A stretch of DNA of 64,000 nt from JAFALK01 sp036500605 (GCA_036500605.1 DASYBU010000008.1:44616-108615), one strand, 5' to 3'. Numbered from the stretch's first letter, positions 8,623-18,537 are shown. Program-made: numbers and translations. The notes: generated from the sequence alone by a model not told the origin.

Positions 8623-11202
8623 ATGGAAGTCTCTCGCATCCGCGCGCTGCGCGGCCCCAATATGTGGAGCCGCCACACGGCCATCGAGGCCGTCGTGCAT
8701 TGCAAGCCCGAGGAACAATCGATTGCCGACATGCCGCAGTTCGAGCCCCGGCTGCGCGCGCTGTTCCCGAGCATCGGCCCGCTGCGGCCCGCTTCGGCAC
8801 AACGCTTGAATGTCTCGTTAGCCCATGTGTTCGAGCAGGCCGCGCTGGCTCTGCAGGCGCAAGCCGGCTGCCCGGTGACCTTCAGCCAGACGCACATCAC
8901 CTCCGAGCCCGGCACCTACCAGGTGATCGTCGAGTACAGCGAGGAAGACGTCGGCCGCCTGGCTTTTGATGCCGCCGCCAAGCTGCTTGACGCCGTGCTG
9001 AACGGCGGCAGCTTCGAGGCCGACACGGTCATCAAGCAGCTGCGCGATCAGGACGAGGACGTGCGCCTCGGCCCCTCGACCGGCTCGATCGTCGACGCCG
9101 CCGTGGCGCGCGGCGTGCCCTTCCGCCGCCTCACGCAAGGCAGCCTCGTGCAGTTCGGCTGGGGCGCCAAGCAGCGCCGCATCTGGGCCGCCGAGGTTGA
9201 CGCCACGAGCGCCGTGAGCGAGTCGATCGCGCAGGACAAAGACCTTTCGAAGCGCCTGCTGCAGTCGGCCGGCGTGCCCGTGCCCACCGGCCGCCCCGCC
9301 GAGTCGATGGACGACGCCTGGGCCGCCGCGCTTGAAGTGGGCCTGCCGGTCGTGGTCAAGCCGCAGGACGGCAACCAGGGCAAGGGCGTGACCGTCAACG
9401 TGGCCACGCGCGAGCACATGGACATCGCCTACAAGGCCGCAGATGAGATCGGCCAGGTGATGGTCGAGAAGTTCCTGCCCGGCAGCGACTACCGCCTGCT
9501 CGTCGTCGGCGACAAGCTTGTGGCCGCTGCGCGCCGCGATCCGCCGCATGTGATCGGCGATGGCAGGCTGACCGTCAAGCAGCTTGTCGACAAGGTCAAC
9601 TCCGATCCCAAGCGCGGCGACGGCCATGCCACCTCGCTGACCAAGATCCGTTTTGACGACATCGCCGTGGCGCGGCTTGCGCTGCAAGACCTCACGCCCG
9701 AATCCGTGCCCGACAAGGGCCGCCGCGTGATCCTGCGCAACAACGCCAACCTGTCCACCGGCGGCACCGCTACCGACGTGACCGACGACGTGCATCCCGA
9801 AGTCGCGGCGCGCGCGATCGCCGCCGCGCAGGTTGTTGGCCTGCATGTCTGCGGCGTCGACATCGTGGCTGAGAGCGTGCTGCGTCCGCTTGAGGACCAG
9901 AGCGGCGGCGTCGTTGAAGTCAACGCCGCGCCCGGTCTGCGCATGCACCTCGCGCCCAGCTACGGCAAGGGCCGCAATGTGGGCGAGGCCATCATCTCGC
10001 ACCTCTACGGCGCCGGCCAGAAGAGCGAGGACGGCCGCATTCCCGTCGTCGCCGTCACCGGCACCAACGGCAAGACCACGACCACGCGCCTGATCGCGCA
10101 TCTGTTCGCCACCTGTGGCCTCAAGGTCGGCATGACCAACACCGATGGCGTCTACGTGGACGGCCGCCAGACCGACAGCGGCGATTGCTCGGGCCCCAAG
10201 AGCGCGCGCAATGTGCTGATGCATCCCGATGTGGAAGCGGCCGTGTTCGAAACCGCGCGCGGCGGCGTGCTGCGCGAAGGTCTGGGCTTCGACCGCTGCC
10301 AGGTCGCGGTCGTGACCAATCTCGGCGCGGGCGATCACCTCGGCATGAACTTCCTCAACACCGTTGAAGAACTGGCCCTGGTCAAGCGCGTGATCGTGCA
10401 GAACGTGGCGCCCACGGGCTACGCGGTGCTCAACGCCGCTGATCCGGTCGTCGCCAATATGGCTGCCACCTGCCCCGGCCAGATCATCTTCTTCGCCGCC
10501 GATCGCCACCACGCACTGATGTCCGCGCACCGCGCACAGGGCAAGCGCTGCGTCTATGTGGACGGCGACATGCTGGTCGCCGCACAAGGCTCCTGGCGCG
10601 AGACGATCCCGCTGCGCGACATCCCAATCACGCGCAATGGCGCCATCGGCTTCCAGGTCGAGAACGCCATGGCCTCGGTCGCCGCCGCCTGGGGCGTGGG
10701 CCTCGACTGGGACACCATCCGCCGCGGCGTGGCCAGCTTTGCGAACGACGCCGACAACGCGCCCGGCCGCTTCAATGTGATGGACTTCCGCGGCGCCACC
10801 GTGATCGCCGACTACGGCCACAACGCCGATGCCATGCACGCCCTGGTCTCGGCCGTTGAAGCGCTGCCGGCCACGAAACGCAGCGTGGTGATCAGTGGCG
10901 CCGGCGACCGCCGCGACGAGGACATCCGCGTGCAGACGCAGATCCTTGGCAAGGCGTTTGATGAAGTGCTGCTGTTCCAGGATGCCTGCCAGCGCGGCCG
11001 CGAGGACGGCGAGGTGCTGGCGCTCCTGCGTCAGGGCCTCGAAGGCGCGACGCGCACGAAGCGAGTCGATGAAATCCGCGGCGAGTTCGTCGCCATCGAC
11101 ACGGCGCTGGATCGCCTGCAACCGGGCGAGCTGTGCCTGGTGCTGGTCGATCAGGTCGAGGAGGCGCTCGCGCATCTGGCGCAGCGTGTGGCCAAGGGCT
11201 GA
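8623..11202 (+). CDS. cphA: Cyanophycin synthetase CphA
   Basis: The 859-residue enzyme polymerises aspartate and arginine into cyanophycin (multi-L-arginyl-poly-L-aspartate), a cytosolic nitrogen and carbon store, using two ATP sites. The N-terminal domain begins MEVSRIRALRGPNMWS. The ATP-grasp domain spans roughly 165-475 (VVVKPQDGNQGKGVT, EVNAAPGLRMHL). The Mur-ligase domain has an intact P-loop GTNGKTTTT from residue 480 and the later DYGHNADAM motif. Length and domains match full CphA. The frame is open far upstream, but that part overlaps cphA'. The chosen ATG aligns with the CphA' N-terminus. No cyanophycinase gene is in the window. Confidence 0.95.
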   Translation: MEVSRIRALRGPNMWSRHTAIEAVVHCKPEEQSIADMPQFEPRLRALFPSIGPLRPASAQRLNVSLAHVFEQAALALQAQAGCPVTFSQTHITSEPGTYQVIVEYSEEDVGRLAFDAAAKLLDAVLNGGSFEADTVIKQLRDQDEDVRLGPSTGSIVDAAVARGVPFRRLTQGSLVQFGWGAKQRRIWAAEVDATSAVSESIAQDKDLSKRLLQSAGVPVPTGRPAESMDDAWAAALEVGLPVVVKPQDGNQGKGVTVNVATREHMDIAYKAADEIGQVMVEKFLPGSDYRLLVVGDKLVAAARRDPPHVIGDGRLTVKQLVDKVNSDPKRGDGHATSLTKIRFDDIAVARLALQDLTPESVPDKGRRVILRNNANLSTGGTATDVTDDVHPEVAARAIAAAQVVGLHVCGVDIVAESVLRPLEDQSGGVVEVNAAPGLRMHLAPSYGKGRNVGEAIISHLYGAGQKSEDGRIPVVAVTGTNGKTTTTRLIAHLFATCGLKVGMTNTDGVYVDGRQTDSGDCSGPKSARNVLMHPDVEAAVFETARGGVLREGLGFDRCQVAVVTNLGAGDHLGMNFLNTVEELALVKRVIVQNVAPTGYAVLNAADPVVANMAATCPGQIIFFAADRHHALMSAHRAQGKRCVYVDGDMLVAAQGSWRETIPLRDIPITRNGAIGFQVENAMASVAAAWGVGLDWDTIRRGVASFANDADNAPGRFNVMDFRGATVIADYGHNADAMHALVSAVEALPATKRSVVISGAGDRRDEDIRVQTQILGKAFDEVLLFQDACQRGREDGEVLALLRQGLEGATRTKRVDEIRGEFVAIDTALDRLQPGELCLVLVDQVEEALAHLAQRVAKG

Positions 11203-11241
11203 ACGTCGCTGAGAGCCGCTGAGCGCCGCGGCGCAATGAAC

Positions 11242-11271
11242 AAGGGTGGCTTGCGCCACCCTTTGTCTTTT
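11242..11271 (+). terminator. Intrinsic terminator after cphA
   Basis: AAGGGTGGC-TTGC-GCCACCCTT forms a perfect 9-bp stem with a tetraloop (11242-11263), followed by TGTCTTTT. It lies 40 bases after the cphA stop and could also serve the convergent small secreted-protein gene. Confidence 0.85.
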
Positions 11272-11280
11272 GGCGCCCGC

Positions 11281-11580
11281 TTACTGCGCGGCTGATGCGG
11301 CGTCCGCCGCAGCCGCAGCCTTGGCCTTCTGCTTCGCCTTCTTGGTCTTGTTGACCTTGGGTTTCGCGACGCCCAGATCCTGATTCGATTTCTGGGTCAA
11401 CGTGCCATCGGCGCGCGCCTTGGCCAGCTCTGCCTTGACTTCAGCGCGCGTGGGGCTCGATGCCGCTGTTGCTGTTGCTGTTGCTGTCGCTGTCGCTGCT
11501 GCGGCATCCGCCGCCTGGGCTGGGCCTGTCAGCAGGGCCGTCGAGGCGAGCGCGAGCGTGAATGTGAGCAAAGTCTTCAT
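11281..11580 (-). CDS. Small secreted Ala/Lys-rich protein, possibly DUF4148-like
   Basis: This 99-residue protein has a clear signal peptide (MKTLLTFTLALASTALLTGPAQA) followed by a short mature region. That region begins with an Ala-Thr run encoded by aca/gca hexamer repeats, continues with SPTRAEVKAELAKARADGTL, and ends in a Lys/Ala-rich tail. The TRAEVKAEL segment resembles DUF4148 proteins of Burkholderiales, but this is weak. I chose the ATG at the signal peptide because the upstream extension lacks one. It is probably periplasmic, with no known function. Confidence 0.7.
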   Translation of the reverse strand: MKTLLTFTLALASTALLTGPAQAADAAAATATATATATAASSPTRAEVKAELAKARADGTLTQKSNQDLGVAKPKVNKTKKAKQKAKAAAAADAASAAQ

Positions 11581-11703
11581 GACTGTTTCCTTGTTCTGGA
11601 GACCACGGAGCAGGCAGACAGCGCCTGTCCTCGCGCGAATGTAGGAGTCGATGAAGCGCGCCGGCAAGGCGCGAAATTGAACTGGCGCAGAGGCTGTTCG
11701 ATT

Positions 11704-12639
<936 letters not shown>

Positions 12640-12643
12640 GGCG

Positions 12644-13486
12644 CTATTGTGGAACGCTGTCCAGGGTTTGCAGGGCGCGGGCCGCTAACTCTATGCCTTG
12701 ACGGCAGGCGGCCAGCCAATCGTGATCTTGCCAAAGTGCGGCGCAGACGCCGGCCGCGAAGGCATCGCCGGCACCCGTCACTTCGATCACTTCAACGGCG
12801 GGTGCGCTGAGCGCGACAGGAGTCGTGCCTGCCTCGCTGCACAGCACGCCTTGCGCACCGAGCGTCAATGCCAGGCATTGCACGCCACGCGCATGCAGCG
12901 CGAGCAGCGCTTCGGCCGATTCGCCCGCATGCAGCTGCTGCAGCTCGCCCCGGTTGAGCAGCAGCCCGTGCAAGCCGCGCAGGTCCTGCGGCAATCGCGT
13001 CATCTTCGGTTCCGACACGGCGACCGCCAACAGCCGCACGCCTTCTTGCTCGCGTGCCAGCGCGATCAGGTGCGCCACGGTTTGCGCCGGCAGGTTGAGA
13101 TCGATCAGCGTCAGAGGCGCCAGGCGTGTGGGCATGGCCGCGGGCAGCAGGCTTTCGACCAGCGGCATGGCCGCCAGGCCCATCACCAGCTCGCCCTGGC
13201 CGTCGAGCACGGCGGTGTAGCTGTCCGTCGCGGCATCCCGTACGCGCAGGCTGCCTGCGCTCGGGATCTGGGCCAGCACGCGACGCCCGGCATCGTCCTC
13301 GCCCACCGCCGTGCGCAGGCGCACGGGCAGCTTCATGCGCAGCAGGTTTTCGGCGACGTTCCGTGCCACGCCGCCGAGGCTTTCGGTCTGTTGGGCCGGG
13401 TTGGACGAAGCCGGATGCAGCGTCCCGAGCAGACGCAGCTTGCGGTCGAGATTGGTGGCGCCGATGCAGAGGATTTCACGGGACAT
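12644..13486 (-). CDS. psuK: PfkB family kinase, probable pseudouridine kinase
   Basis: The 280-residue protein belongs to the ribokinase/PfkB fold. It has an N-terminal CIGATNLD start, an SLGGVARNVAENL sugar-binding motif near residue 38, and the C-terminal VTGAGDAFAAG anion-hole and catalytic Asp motif. Coupling to psuG makes pseudouridine the likely substrate, giving pseudouridine 5'-phosphate. The open frame continues upstream, but the ATG giving MSREILCIGATNLD matches PfkB N-termini. The 292-bp gap upstream to the PEP-CTERM gene holds only the two divergent promoters, with no other gene seen. Confidence 0.85.
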   Translation of the reverse strand: MSREILCIGATNLDRKLRLLGTLHPASSNPAQQTESLGGVARNVAENLLRMKLPVRLRTAVGEDDAGRRVLAQIPSAGSLRVRDAATDSYTAVLDGQGELVMGLAAMPLVESLLPAAMPTRLAPLTLIDLNLPAQTVAHLIALAREQEGVRLLAVAVSEPKMTRLPQDLRGLHGLLLNRGELQQLHAGESAEALLALHARGVQCLALTLGAQGVLCSEAGTTPVALSAPAVEVIEVTGAGDAFAAGVCAALWQDHDWLAACRQGIELAARALQTLDSVPQ

Positions 13487-13778
13487 GGCGCAGTTTAGGT
13501 GGCCGGTGGCTTGGCCTGTCGAAACGGGCGAGCCGTCGACATTTCTTACAGGCCCTGTGTCGCGCGCACAAGTCGTTACGGCGCGTTTTGATCTCGCGGG
13601 AAATGGCCCGCTCAAAGCGGGGAGCATGGATTGAATCGCTGAACGTCCAAGAGGTGACAGATGAAACGGCAGGCAGGGACGTCGCGCTCCGCACATCGAC
13701 AACCGGCATGGGCTTTGCCTCCTGTTGCGCAAGCCAGCATCCGCTGGTGAGTACCTCAGTCTTACCGGAGTTCAATCC

Positions 13779-14474
13779 ATGCGCAAACTTGCTTCCCTTG
13801 CGGCTGCCGCGATCGCGGTTCTCGCGATCGGCGCTGCACAGGCTGCCCCCGTCGTCCTGACGATCGACGACTTCAATTCGCCCGGCGCCACCATTTTCGA
13901 CACCAACCCGGCCAACAACGCCATCTCGGCCAGCGGCACCTACAGCGACAGCACCCGCACGATCACGCACAACCTGCTGAGCCCGGGCCCGAACCCCTCG
14001 GACTGCACCTTCTCGTGCGTCAAGTTCGGCACCACCACCTTCCCCACCGGCCAGTTCAAGGTGGCCAATGAAACGGCCGCCGATTCCACGGTCACTGTGA
14101 GCTGGAATCTGGCTGCCGGCTTTGTGCCCGTTGCCGCCGGTTCGTCGTTCTTCTTCCAGGTGATCGACTCCGATGGCAACCCCATCACGGCCGACATGTC
14201 CTTCAACGGCAAGGCGTTCGAAACGCTCGTGATCCCGGGCAACACCCATGATTCGGACCTGTTCTTCGCCATTCCCACGGCGCAGCTGTCCGACCTGAAC
14301 GGCGGCGGCACGCTGATGCTGACCCTGAACGGCGTGGCCGGCTGGGATCTGGCTCTGGACTCCTTCGGCCTGACCACGCCAGCTGCCACCGTTCCCGAGC
14401 CTGCCTCGATCGCGCTGGTGAGCCTGGGGCTGCTGGTGGCCGGCGCGGCCTCCCGCCGCCGCAAGGTCCGATAA
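13779..14474 (+). CDS. PEP-CTERM sorting-domain exported protein
   Basis: This 231-residue protein has a signal peptide (MRKLASLAAAAIAVLAIGAAQA) and a C-terminal PEP-CTERM tripartite tail: VPEPAS, a hydrophobic helix, then an Arg-rich cluster (SRRRKVR). Such proteins are processed by exosortase (EpsH type) and reach the outer surface or exopolysaccharide. The middle part is a beta-rich Ser/Thr/Asn region of no recognised family. Its presence implies an exosortase elsewhere in the genome. An ATG further upstream lacks a signal peptide and was not used. Confidence 0.88.
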   Translation: MRKLASLAAAAIAVLAIGAAQAAPVVLTIDDFNSPGATIFDTNPANNAISASGTYSDSTRTITHNLLSPGPNPSDCTFSCVKFGTTTFPTGQFKVANETAADSTVTVSWNLAAGFVPVAAGSSFFFQVIDSDGNPITADMSFNGKAFETLVIPGNTHDSDLFFAIPTAQLSDLNGGGTLMLTLNGVAGWDLALDSFGLTTPAATVPEPASIALVSLGLLVAGAASRRRKVR

Positions 14475-14501
14475 GCCGCTTTCTGCAGACGTCTCCTTTT
14501 G

Positions 14502-14533
14502 AAAGCCCCGGCCGGCCAGTCGGGGCTTTTTCT
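14502..14533 (+). terminator. Intrinsic terminator after the PEP-CTERM gene
   Basis: AAAGCCCCG (14502-14510) pairs with CGGGGCTTT (14521-14529) around a 10-base loop, followed by a T-rich run. It lies 28 bases past the stop and just before the HAD phosphatase start. Confidence 0.85.
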
Positions 14534-14549
14534 TGTCTACGATCCGCGC

Positions 14550-15209
14550 ATGACTTCGAATCAGCCCAGCGCAGCAGCCTTCATCATCGACCTCGACGGG
14601 ACCCTCGTCGACACCGTGGGCGACTTCATCGCCGCCCTCAACGCCGTGTTGGCCGAGATGCAGCTGCCCGCCGTCGATCGCGAGTTCGTCTCGCACACCA
14701 TCGGCCAGGGCAGCGAGCATCTGATCCGCTCCACGCTCGCCCATGTTGGCGCTGAAGCGGGACGTTATGCGCAAGCCTGGGCGCTCTACCAGCACCATTA
14801 CGCGATCATCAACGGCCAGTTCTCCGAGCTGTTCCCCGGCGTGATCGAGGGCCTGGAGACCTTGCGGGCGCTGGGCCTGCCGATGGCCTGCCTGACCAAC
14901 AAGCCCGCCGTGCCGGCGCGCGAGCTGCTGGCGCGCAAGGGCTTGTCAGGCTACTTCGACCAGGTCTTTGGCGGCGATGACTTCGAGCGCAAGAAGCCCG
15001 ACCCGCTGCCGCTGATCAAGACCTGCGAGGCCTTGGGCACCCGGCCGGAACTGACCTGGATGATTGGCGACTCCAGCAACGATGCGCGCGCCGCGCAGGC
15101 TGCGGGCTGCCCCGTCGTGTTGCTCAGTTATGGCTACAACCACGGAGAGCCGATCCGCGCGGTGCCGGCCCTGCAGCACATCGACAGGCTCGACGAGATC
15201 CGGCTCTAG
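14550..15209 (+). CDS. HAD family hydrolase, phosphoglycolate phosphatase-like
   Basis: The 219-residue protein has haloacid dehalogenase motif I (IIDLDGTLVDT, nucleophile Asp near residue 13), motif II in CLTNKP, motif III lysine in FERKKPDPLP, and motif IV GDSSNDARAA. The helical cap between motifs I and II fits Gph-type phosphatases, which remove phosphate from 2-phosphoglycolate. The ATG used follows the terminator stem; upstream in-frame codons overlap that stem. In many relatives a gph gene sits directly before trpE; here about 3.3 kb separates them. Confidence 0.85.
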   Translation: MTSNQPSAAAFIIDLDGTLVDTVGDFIAALNAVLAEMQLPAVDREFVSHTIGQGSEHLIRSTLAHVGAEAGRYAQAWALYQHHYAIINGQFSELFPGVIEGLETLRALGLPMACLTNKPAVPARELLARKGLSGYFDQVFGGDDFERKKPDPLPLIKTCEALGTRPELTWMIGDSSNDARAAQAAGCPVVLLSYGYNHGEPIRAVPALQHIDRLDEIRL

Positions 15210-15245
15210 AGGCGCCGGCAGCGCGCTGGCGAATGCCACGCCGCC

Positions 15246-16157
15246 TCACACCAGCCGGCCCCTGACATGCTCGATGAAGGCCCGCAACTTCGGCAGCACC
15301 TGATGCCGGCCTGAGTGGTAGAGGAACACGCCGGCGGAGCTGGACGCATACGCGGCCAAGACGACTTCAAGCCGGCCCGCACGCAGCTCCTCGGCCGCCA
15401 CCGGTTCCGGCACCTGCGCCAGCCCGGCGCCCCCCAGCGCGGCCATCAGCATGGTCGGGAAATCGTTGACGACCAGCGGACCGTTCACGACCAACTCGAT
15501 CGGCCGGCCGTCTTGCTCCACGCGCCAGGGCGCGATCGTGCCGCTGGTGCGCCGCATGCGCACGCAGGCATGGTCGCGCAGGTCTTCGGGTGCCTGGGGC
15601 CGCCCGTGACGGTTCAGGTAGTCCGGGCTGCCGACGATGGCAAAGCGGATCGAGGGCGTCAGGCGCACGGCCACCATGTCGGCCGCGATGAACTCGCCCA
15701 TGCGAATGCCGGCGTCGAAACCATCCCGGGCCAGGTCAACAAACTCCTCGCTGGCGACGATCTCCAGCACCACCTCGGGACAGCTCTCGGCAAACGAGGC
15801 CAGCACTGGTTGCAGGATCACCGGCACCACGCCGCGAGGCACGGCGATTCTCAGCAGGCCGGAGGGGCGCTCCGCCAGACCGCGCGCTGCGTCGGTGGCC
15901 ATCAGCATCTCCTCGAAAGCCGGCCGCGCCCTTTCCAGCAAGCGCAGGCCCGCTTCCGTCAGGCCGACGCTGCGTGTCGTCCGCGTGAACAGGGCGATGC
16001 CCAGGCGCTGCTCCAGCGCGCGGATCGTCTGGCTCATGGCCGAGGGCGTGATGCCGAGATCATCGGCCGCCTGCCGAAAGCTCTGACGCTCCGCCACCCG
16101 CAGAAAGGCCTCGATGCCGTCCAGCGAGCCGCGCGCAACTGTGTATCTCTGCTTCAT
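15246..16157 (-). CDS. LysR family transcriptional regulator
   Basis: The 303-residue protein has an N-terminal winged helix-turn-helix (GIEAFLRVAERQSFRQAADDLGITPSAMSQTIRALEQRLG, residues 13-50 roughly) and a LysR substrate-binding domain. It is divergent from a multi-pass membrane protein gene with a 79-bp shared promoter region, the usual layout for a LysR regulator and its target. The inducer is unknown. Confidence 0.9.
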   Translation of the reverse strand: MKQRYTVARGSLDGIEAFLRVAERQSFRQAADDLGITPSAMSQTIRALEQRLGIALFTRTTRSVGLTEAGLRLLERARPAFEEMLMATDAARGLAERPSGLLRIAVPRGVVPVILQPVLASFAESCPEVVLEIVASEEFVDLARDGFDAGIRMGEFIAADMVAVRLTPSIRFAIVGSPDYLNRHGRPQAPEDLRDHACVRMRRTSGTIAPWRVEQDGRPIELVVNGPLVVNDFPTMLMAALGGAGLAQVPEPVAAEELRAGRLEVVLAAYASSSAGVFLYHSGRHQVLPKLRAFIEHVRGRLV

Positions 16158-16236
16158 GGTTCATGAAGATTGTGCCGGCTTATCAAACAAGGCGAGGCTT
16201 TCTAGCATCGGCGGAACGCTTCAAGGACCCAAGCCC

Positions 16237-16935
16237 ATGATCGATGCGACCGCGCTCCCCTCGATGTTTCTTGCCTATGTCGGCCTGGTGGCCGCTGTCG
16301 TCGCCGGCCTGCTGGCGCGCGCCTTCCAGGGCCGCGCGCGTGAAGGGGCAATGCTCGGCCTGGTCATCTGGCTCGCCTATGTTGGCGCTTTCAGCGGGCT
16401 CGGCTGGCTGCGCGATCCCGGCCTGCGCCCGCCCGGCATGCTGCTGCTCGTGGCGCCGGTCTTCACGGCCCTGGTGCTGATCGTCGGCGTGCTGCCCACC
16501 GGCAAGCGCCTGGCCGCGGCCTTGCCGCTGGCGGCGCTGATCGGCTTCCAGGTCTTCCGTGTGGGCGTCGAGTTAGCACTTTCCGAACTCCACGCCCAGG
16601 GCCTGGCCCCGCGCCTGTTGACGCTGGCCGGCGGCAATGTCGAGATCCTGATCGGCCTCAGCGCGCCGCTGATCGCCTGGCTTGCGACGCGCGGCACGCG
16701 CGGGCGGCGCATCGCTCTGCTGTGGAATGGGCTGGGGCTGCTGTCGCTGATCAACGTGGCGGCGCGCGCGGTGCTCAGCGCGCCCGGACCCTTGAACCTG
16801 CTGCACACCGAAGTCCCGAATGTCGCGTTCGGCTTCTTCCCCTATGGATTCATTCCGGGGTTCATGGCACCGCTGGCGTTCGCCACGCACATGCTGACGT
16901 TTCGCGTGCTTCGCTCTGCCGCTCGGCAGCCCTGA
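16237..16935 (+). CDS. Multi-pass membrane protein of unknown function
   Basis: The 232-residue protein is very hydrophobic, with about seven predicted membrane helices and short loops. I recognise no enzymatic motif. It lies divergently from the LysR gene, so it is the probable regulated target. I chose the ATG giving MIDATALPS because the first helix follows directly; the longer reading frame overlaps the LysR gene. Confidence 0.7.
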   Translation: MIDATALPSMFLAYVGLVAAVVAGLLARAFQGRAREGAMLGLVIWLAYVGAFSGLGWLRDPGLRPPGMLLLVAPVFTALVLIVGVLPTGKRLAAALPLAALIGFQVFRVGVELALSELHAQGLAPRLLTLAGGNVEILIGLSAPLIAWLATRGTRGRRIALLWNGLGLLSLINVAARAVLSAPGPLNLLHTEVPNVAFGFFPYGFIPGFMAPLAFATHMLTFRVLRSAARQP

Positions 16936-16998
16936 CTTTTGGCTGGCGCGACGGCCGGTGCTGTGATCTCAACCCCTGTCACGCCCGCGAACAGCACC

Positions 16999-17613
16999 AT
17001 GCGCTCCACTCTGAACCCAAGAATCGGACCCGCCGCCATCGCCCTGAGCAGCCTCTTGCTGCTGTGCATGCCGCCGGGCGCTTTGGCCGTGACTGCCGCG
17101 CCTGCCGCGGCGGCCACATCTTCCGCATCGGCTGCGCCCGCGGCCGGCGCTGACGGCTGGCACGATTTCGACTTCGAGGGTGGCCGCTGGAAGACCCATC
17201 TGCGGCGCCTGTTGCGGCCACTGACCGGCTCCACCACCTGGGTCACGTACGAAGGCACTTCCGTGGTCAGCGAGGTGTGGGGCGGCAAAGCCAACCTGCT
17301 CGAACTGAAGGTGGACGGCCCGGCCGGCCACCTCGAAGGTCTGAGCCTGCGCCTCTACGACGAGACCACGCGGCAATGGAGCCTGAACTTCTCGCGCCTG
17401 GGCAGCGGCACGATGGCCACGCCCAGCGTCGGCGGATTCAAGAATGGGCGCGGCGAATTCTTCAACGAGGAAACGCTGGAAGGCCGGCCCATCCTGGTCC
17501 GCTTCGTCATCCACGACATCAAGCCCGATTCCTGCAAATTCGAGCAGGCCTTCTCGGCCGATGGCGGCAAGACCTGGGAGGTCAACTGGGTCGCGGAAGA
17601 TACGCGCCCGTGA
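16999..17613 (+). CDS. Secreted protein of unknown function (DUF1579-like)
   Basis: The 204-residue protein has a signal peptide (MRSTLNPRIGPAAIALSS, ending near PPGALA) and an Ala-rich linker. The mature domain begins WHDFDFEGGRWKTHLRRL and contains GRGEFFNEETLEGRPILVRFVI and FSADGGKTWEVNW near the end. That layout resembles DUF1579-like lipocalin-fold proteins, but the match is by eye. It is probably periplasmic. It follows the membrane protein gene by 63 bases and may be cotranscribed. Confidence 0.7.
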   Translation: MRSTLNPRIGPAAIALSSLLLLCMPPGALAVTAAPAAAATSSASAAPAAGADGWHDFDFEGGRWKTHLRRLLRPLTGSTTWVTYEGTSVVSEVWGGKANLLELKVDGPAGHLEGLSLRLYDETTRQWSLNFSRLGSGTMATPSVGGFKNGRGEFFNEETLEGRPILVRFVIHDIKPDSCKFEQAFSADGGKTWEVNWVAEDTRP

Positions 17614-17640
17614 ACCTCCTCATCACGGGCGGGCCAGGTC

Positions 17641-18255
17641 TCAGTTCTTCGCGCCGCCCAGCAGCTTGGCCTTGAGCGACGAATCCGGCGGGTTGGGGCC
17701 GAGCCAGACGTGCAGGAAGGCGCCGTAGAACTCGGGCTCCTTGATCACTTCACCGGCGCGCACGCCGTTGATCAGCACGACCGAGCCCGTGCCGGGCAGG
17801 TAGTCGACCGAGAAGCTCTCGCCCTTCTTGAGTTCCTTCTTGGTGGCGAACAGCTCGCCGATCTTGAGCACGCCGTTGATCGCCTTCACGAATTCTTCGC
17901 GCGTGGTGTTCGATTCCATGCCCTTGTAGAAGAGCTTGCCGAGGTCATTGCCGTCGAGGTCGCGCAGCGCCACGATGTGCAGGCGCTTCGGGCCCGGCAT
18001 GGCGATCACGGCCTCGGGCGTGGTGGCCTTGCCCGTCAGGTACAGGCCGGCCGCGTAGACCTTGAAGATGGCCTTGTAGCGGACGCCAGCGCCGTTGAGC
18101 TGGAGCTTCTGGCCGCCGACTTCCTCGACCGGGTTGTATTTGACGCCGGCCACTTCGACGACCGGCGCGTTGGTGACGCTCACGGGGCCCGTGTCGGCCG
18201 CCCGTGCGCCCAGCACCGCCAGCGAGGCGATAGCCGCAATGAGGAGTCTCCGCAT
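17641..18255 (-). CDS. Chalcone-isomerase-like periplasmic protein
   Basis: The 204-residue protein has a signal peptide (MRRLLIAAIASLAVLGARA) and a chalcone-isomerase-like domain. That domain contains VEVAGVKYNPVEEVGGQKLQLNGAGVRYK, FKVYAAGLYLTGKA and the C-terminal FYGAFLHVWLGPNPPD, hallmarks of the bacterial CHI-like family. Family members are common in Burkholderiales and lack a proven flavonoid-isomerase role; a lipid-binding role is possible. The open frame extends far upstream through the trpE region, which is a shadow. The start is set by the signal peptide. It is divergent from the trpE leader. Confidence 0.85.
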   Translation of the reverse strand: MRRLLIAAIASLAVLGARAADTGPVSVTNAPVVEVAGVKYNPVEEVGGQKLQLNGAGVRYKAIFKVYAAGLYLTGKATTPEAVIAMPGPKRLHIVALRDLDGNDLGKLFYKGMESNTTREEFVKAINGVLKIGELFATKKELKKGESFSVDYLPGTGSVVLINGVRAGEVIKEPEFYGAFLHVWLGPNPPDSSLKAKLLGGAKN

Positions 18256-18381
18256 GGTGTTTGAATTGGAAGTTAGCAAGCGTTCAAGTATCCGCGCAAC
18301 CGGCGCGGGCGATGTGCGCCCTAATTCACGACTCAAGCGGAGCCAGGCCGGGCGAGGCGCCGCTGCTACACTCGATTCACG

Positions 18382-18465
18382 ATGTTTATCACGCGAAAGC
18401 ACATCAAGGGGTCGAACGACCGGGGAGCCTGGCCCTGGCGTTCCCTGCTCGCCTCCTTCATCTGA
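18382..18465 (+). CDS. trpE leader peptide with Trp-Pro-Trp-Arg
   Basis: A 27-codon ORF lies 93 bases upstream of trpE. It starts MFITRKHIK and carries WPWR, with Trp codons at 18430-18432 and 18436-18438, close to its stop at 18463-18465. Two near-adjacent Trp codons in a short upstream ORF followed by hairpins are typical of trp attenuation, in which ribosome stalling at Trp codons switches downstream RNA folding. Its ATG follows no strong SD that I can see. Confidence 0.75.
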   Translation: MFITRKHIKGSNDRGAWPWRSLLASFI

Positions 18466-18471
18466 TGTCGC

Positions 18472-18537
18472 CCCGGCGCTGGCCGGGTGCTGTGTGTACG
18501 CGGCTTCTTCTCCTCTTCCTTCTTCTGCGAAGCCGCG
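18472..18537 (+). promoter_or_regulatory. Putative trpE attenuator hairpins
   Basis: Two hairpins follow the leader peptide. CCCGGC-GCTG-GCCGGG occupies 18472-18487. CGCGGCTTC (18499-18507) pairs with GAAGCCGCG (18529-18537) around a 21-base pyrimidine-rich loop. No clean poly-U tract follows either stem, so the mechanism may differ from the Escherichia coli type. A second small ORF (18465-18554) starts at an ATG overlapping the leader stop and may couple translation towards trpE. Confidence 0.5.

Noticed and set aside
8818..11259. 813-codon open frame on the minus strand across cphA
   Set aside because: It is antisense to a clear CphA, has low-complexity His/Ala/Asp-rich translation and arises from GC-rich codon bias.
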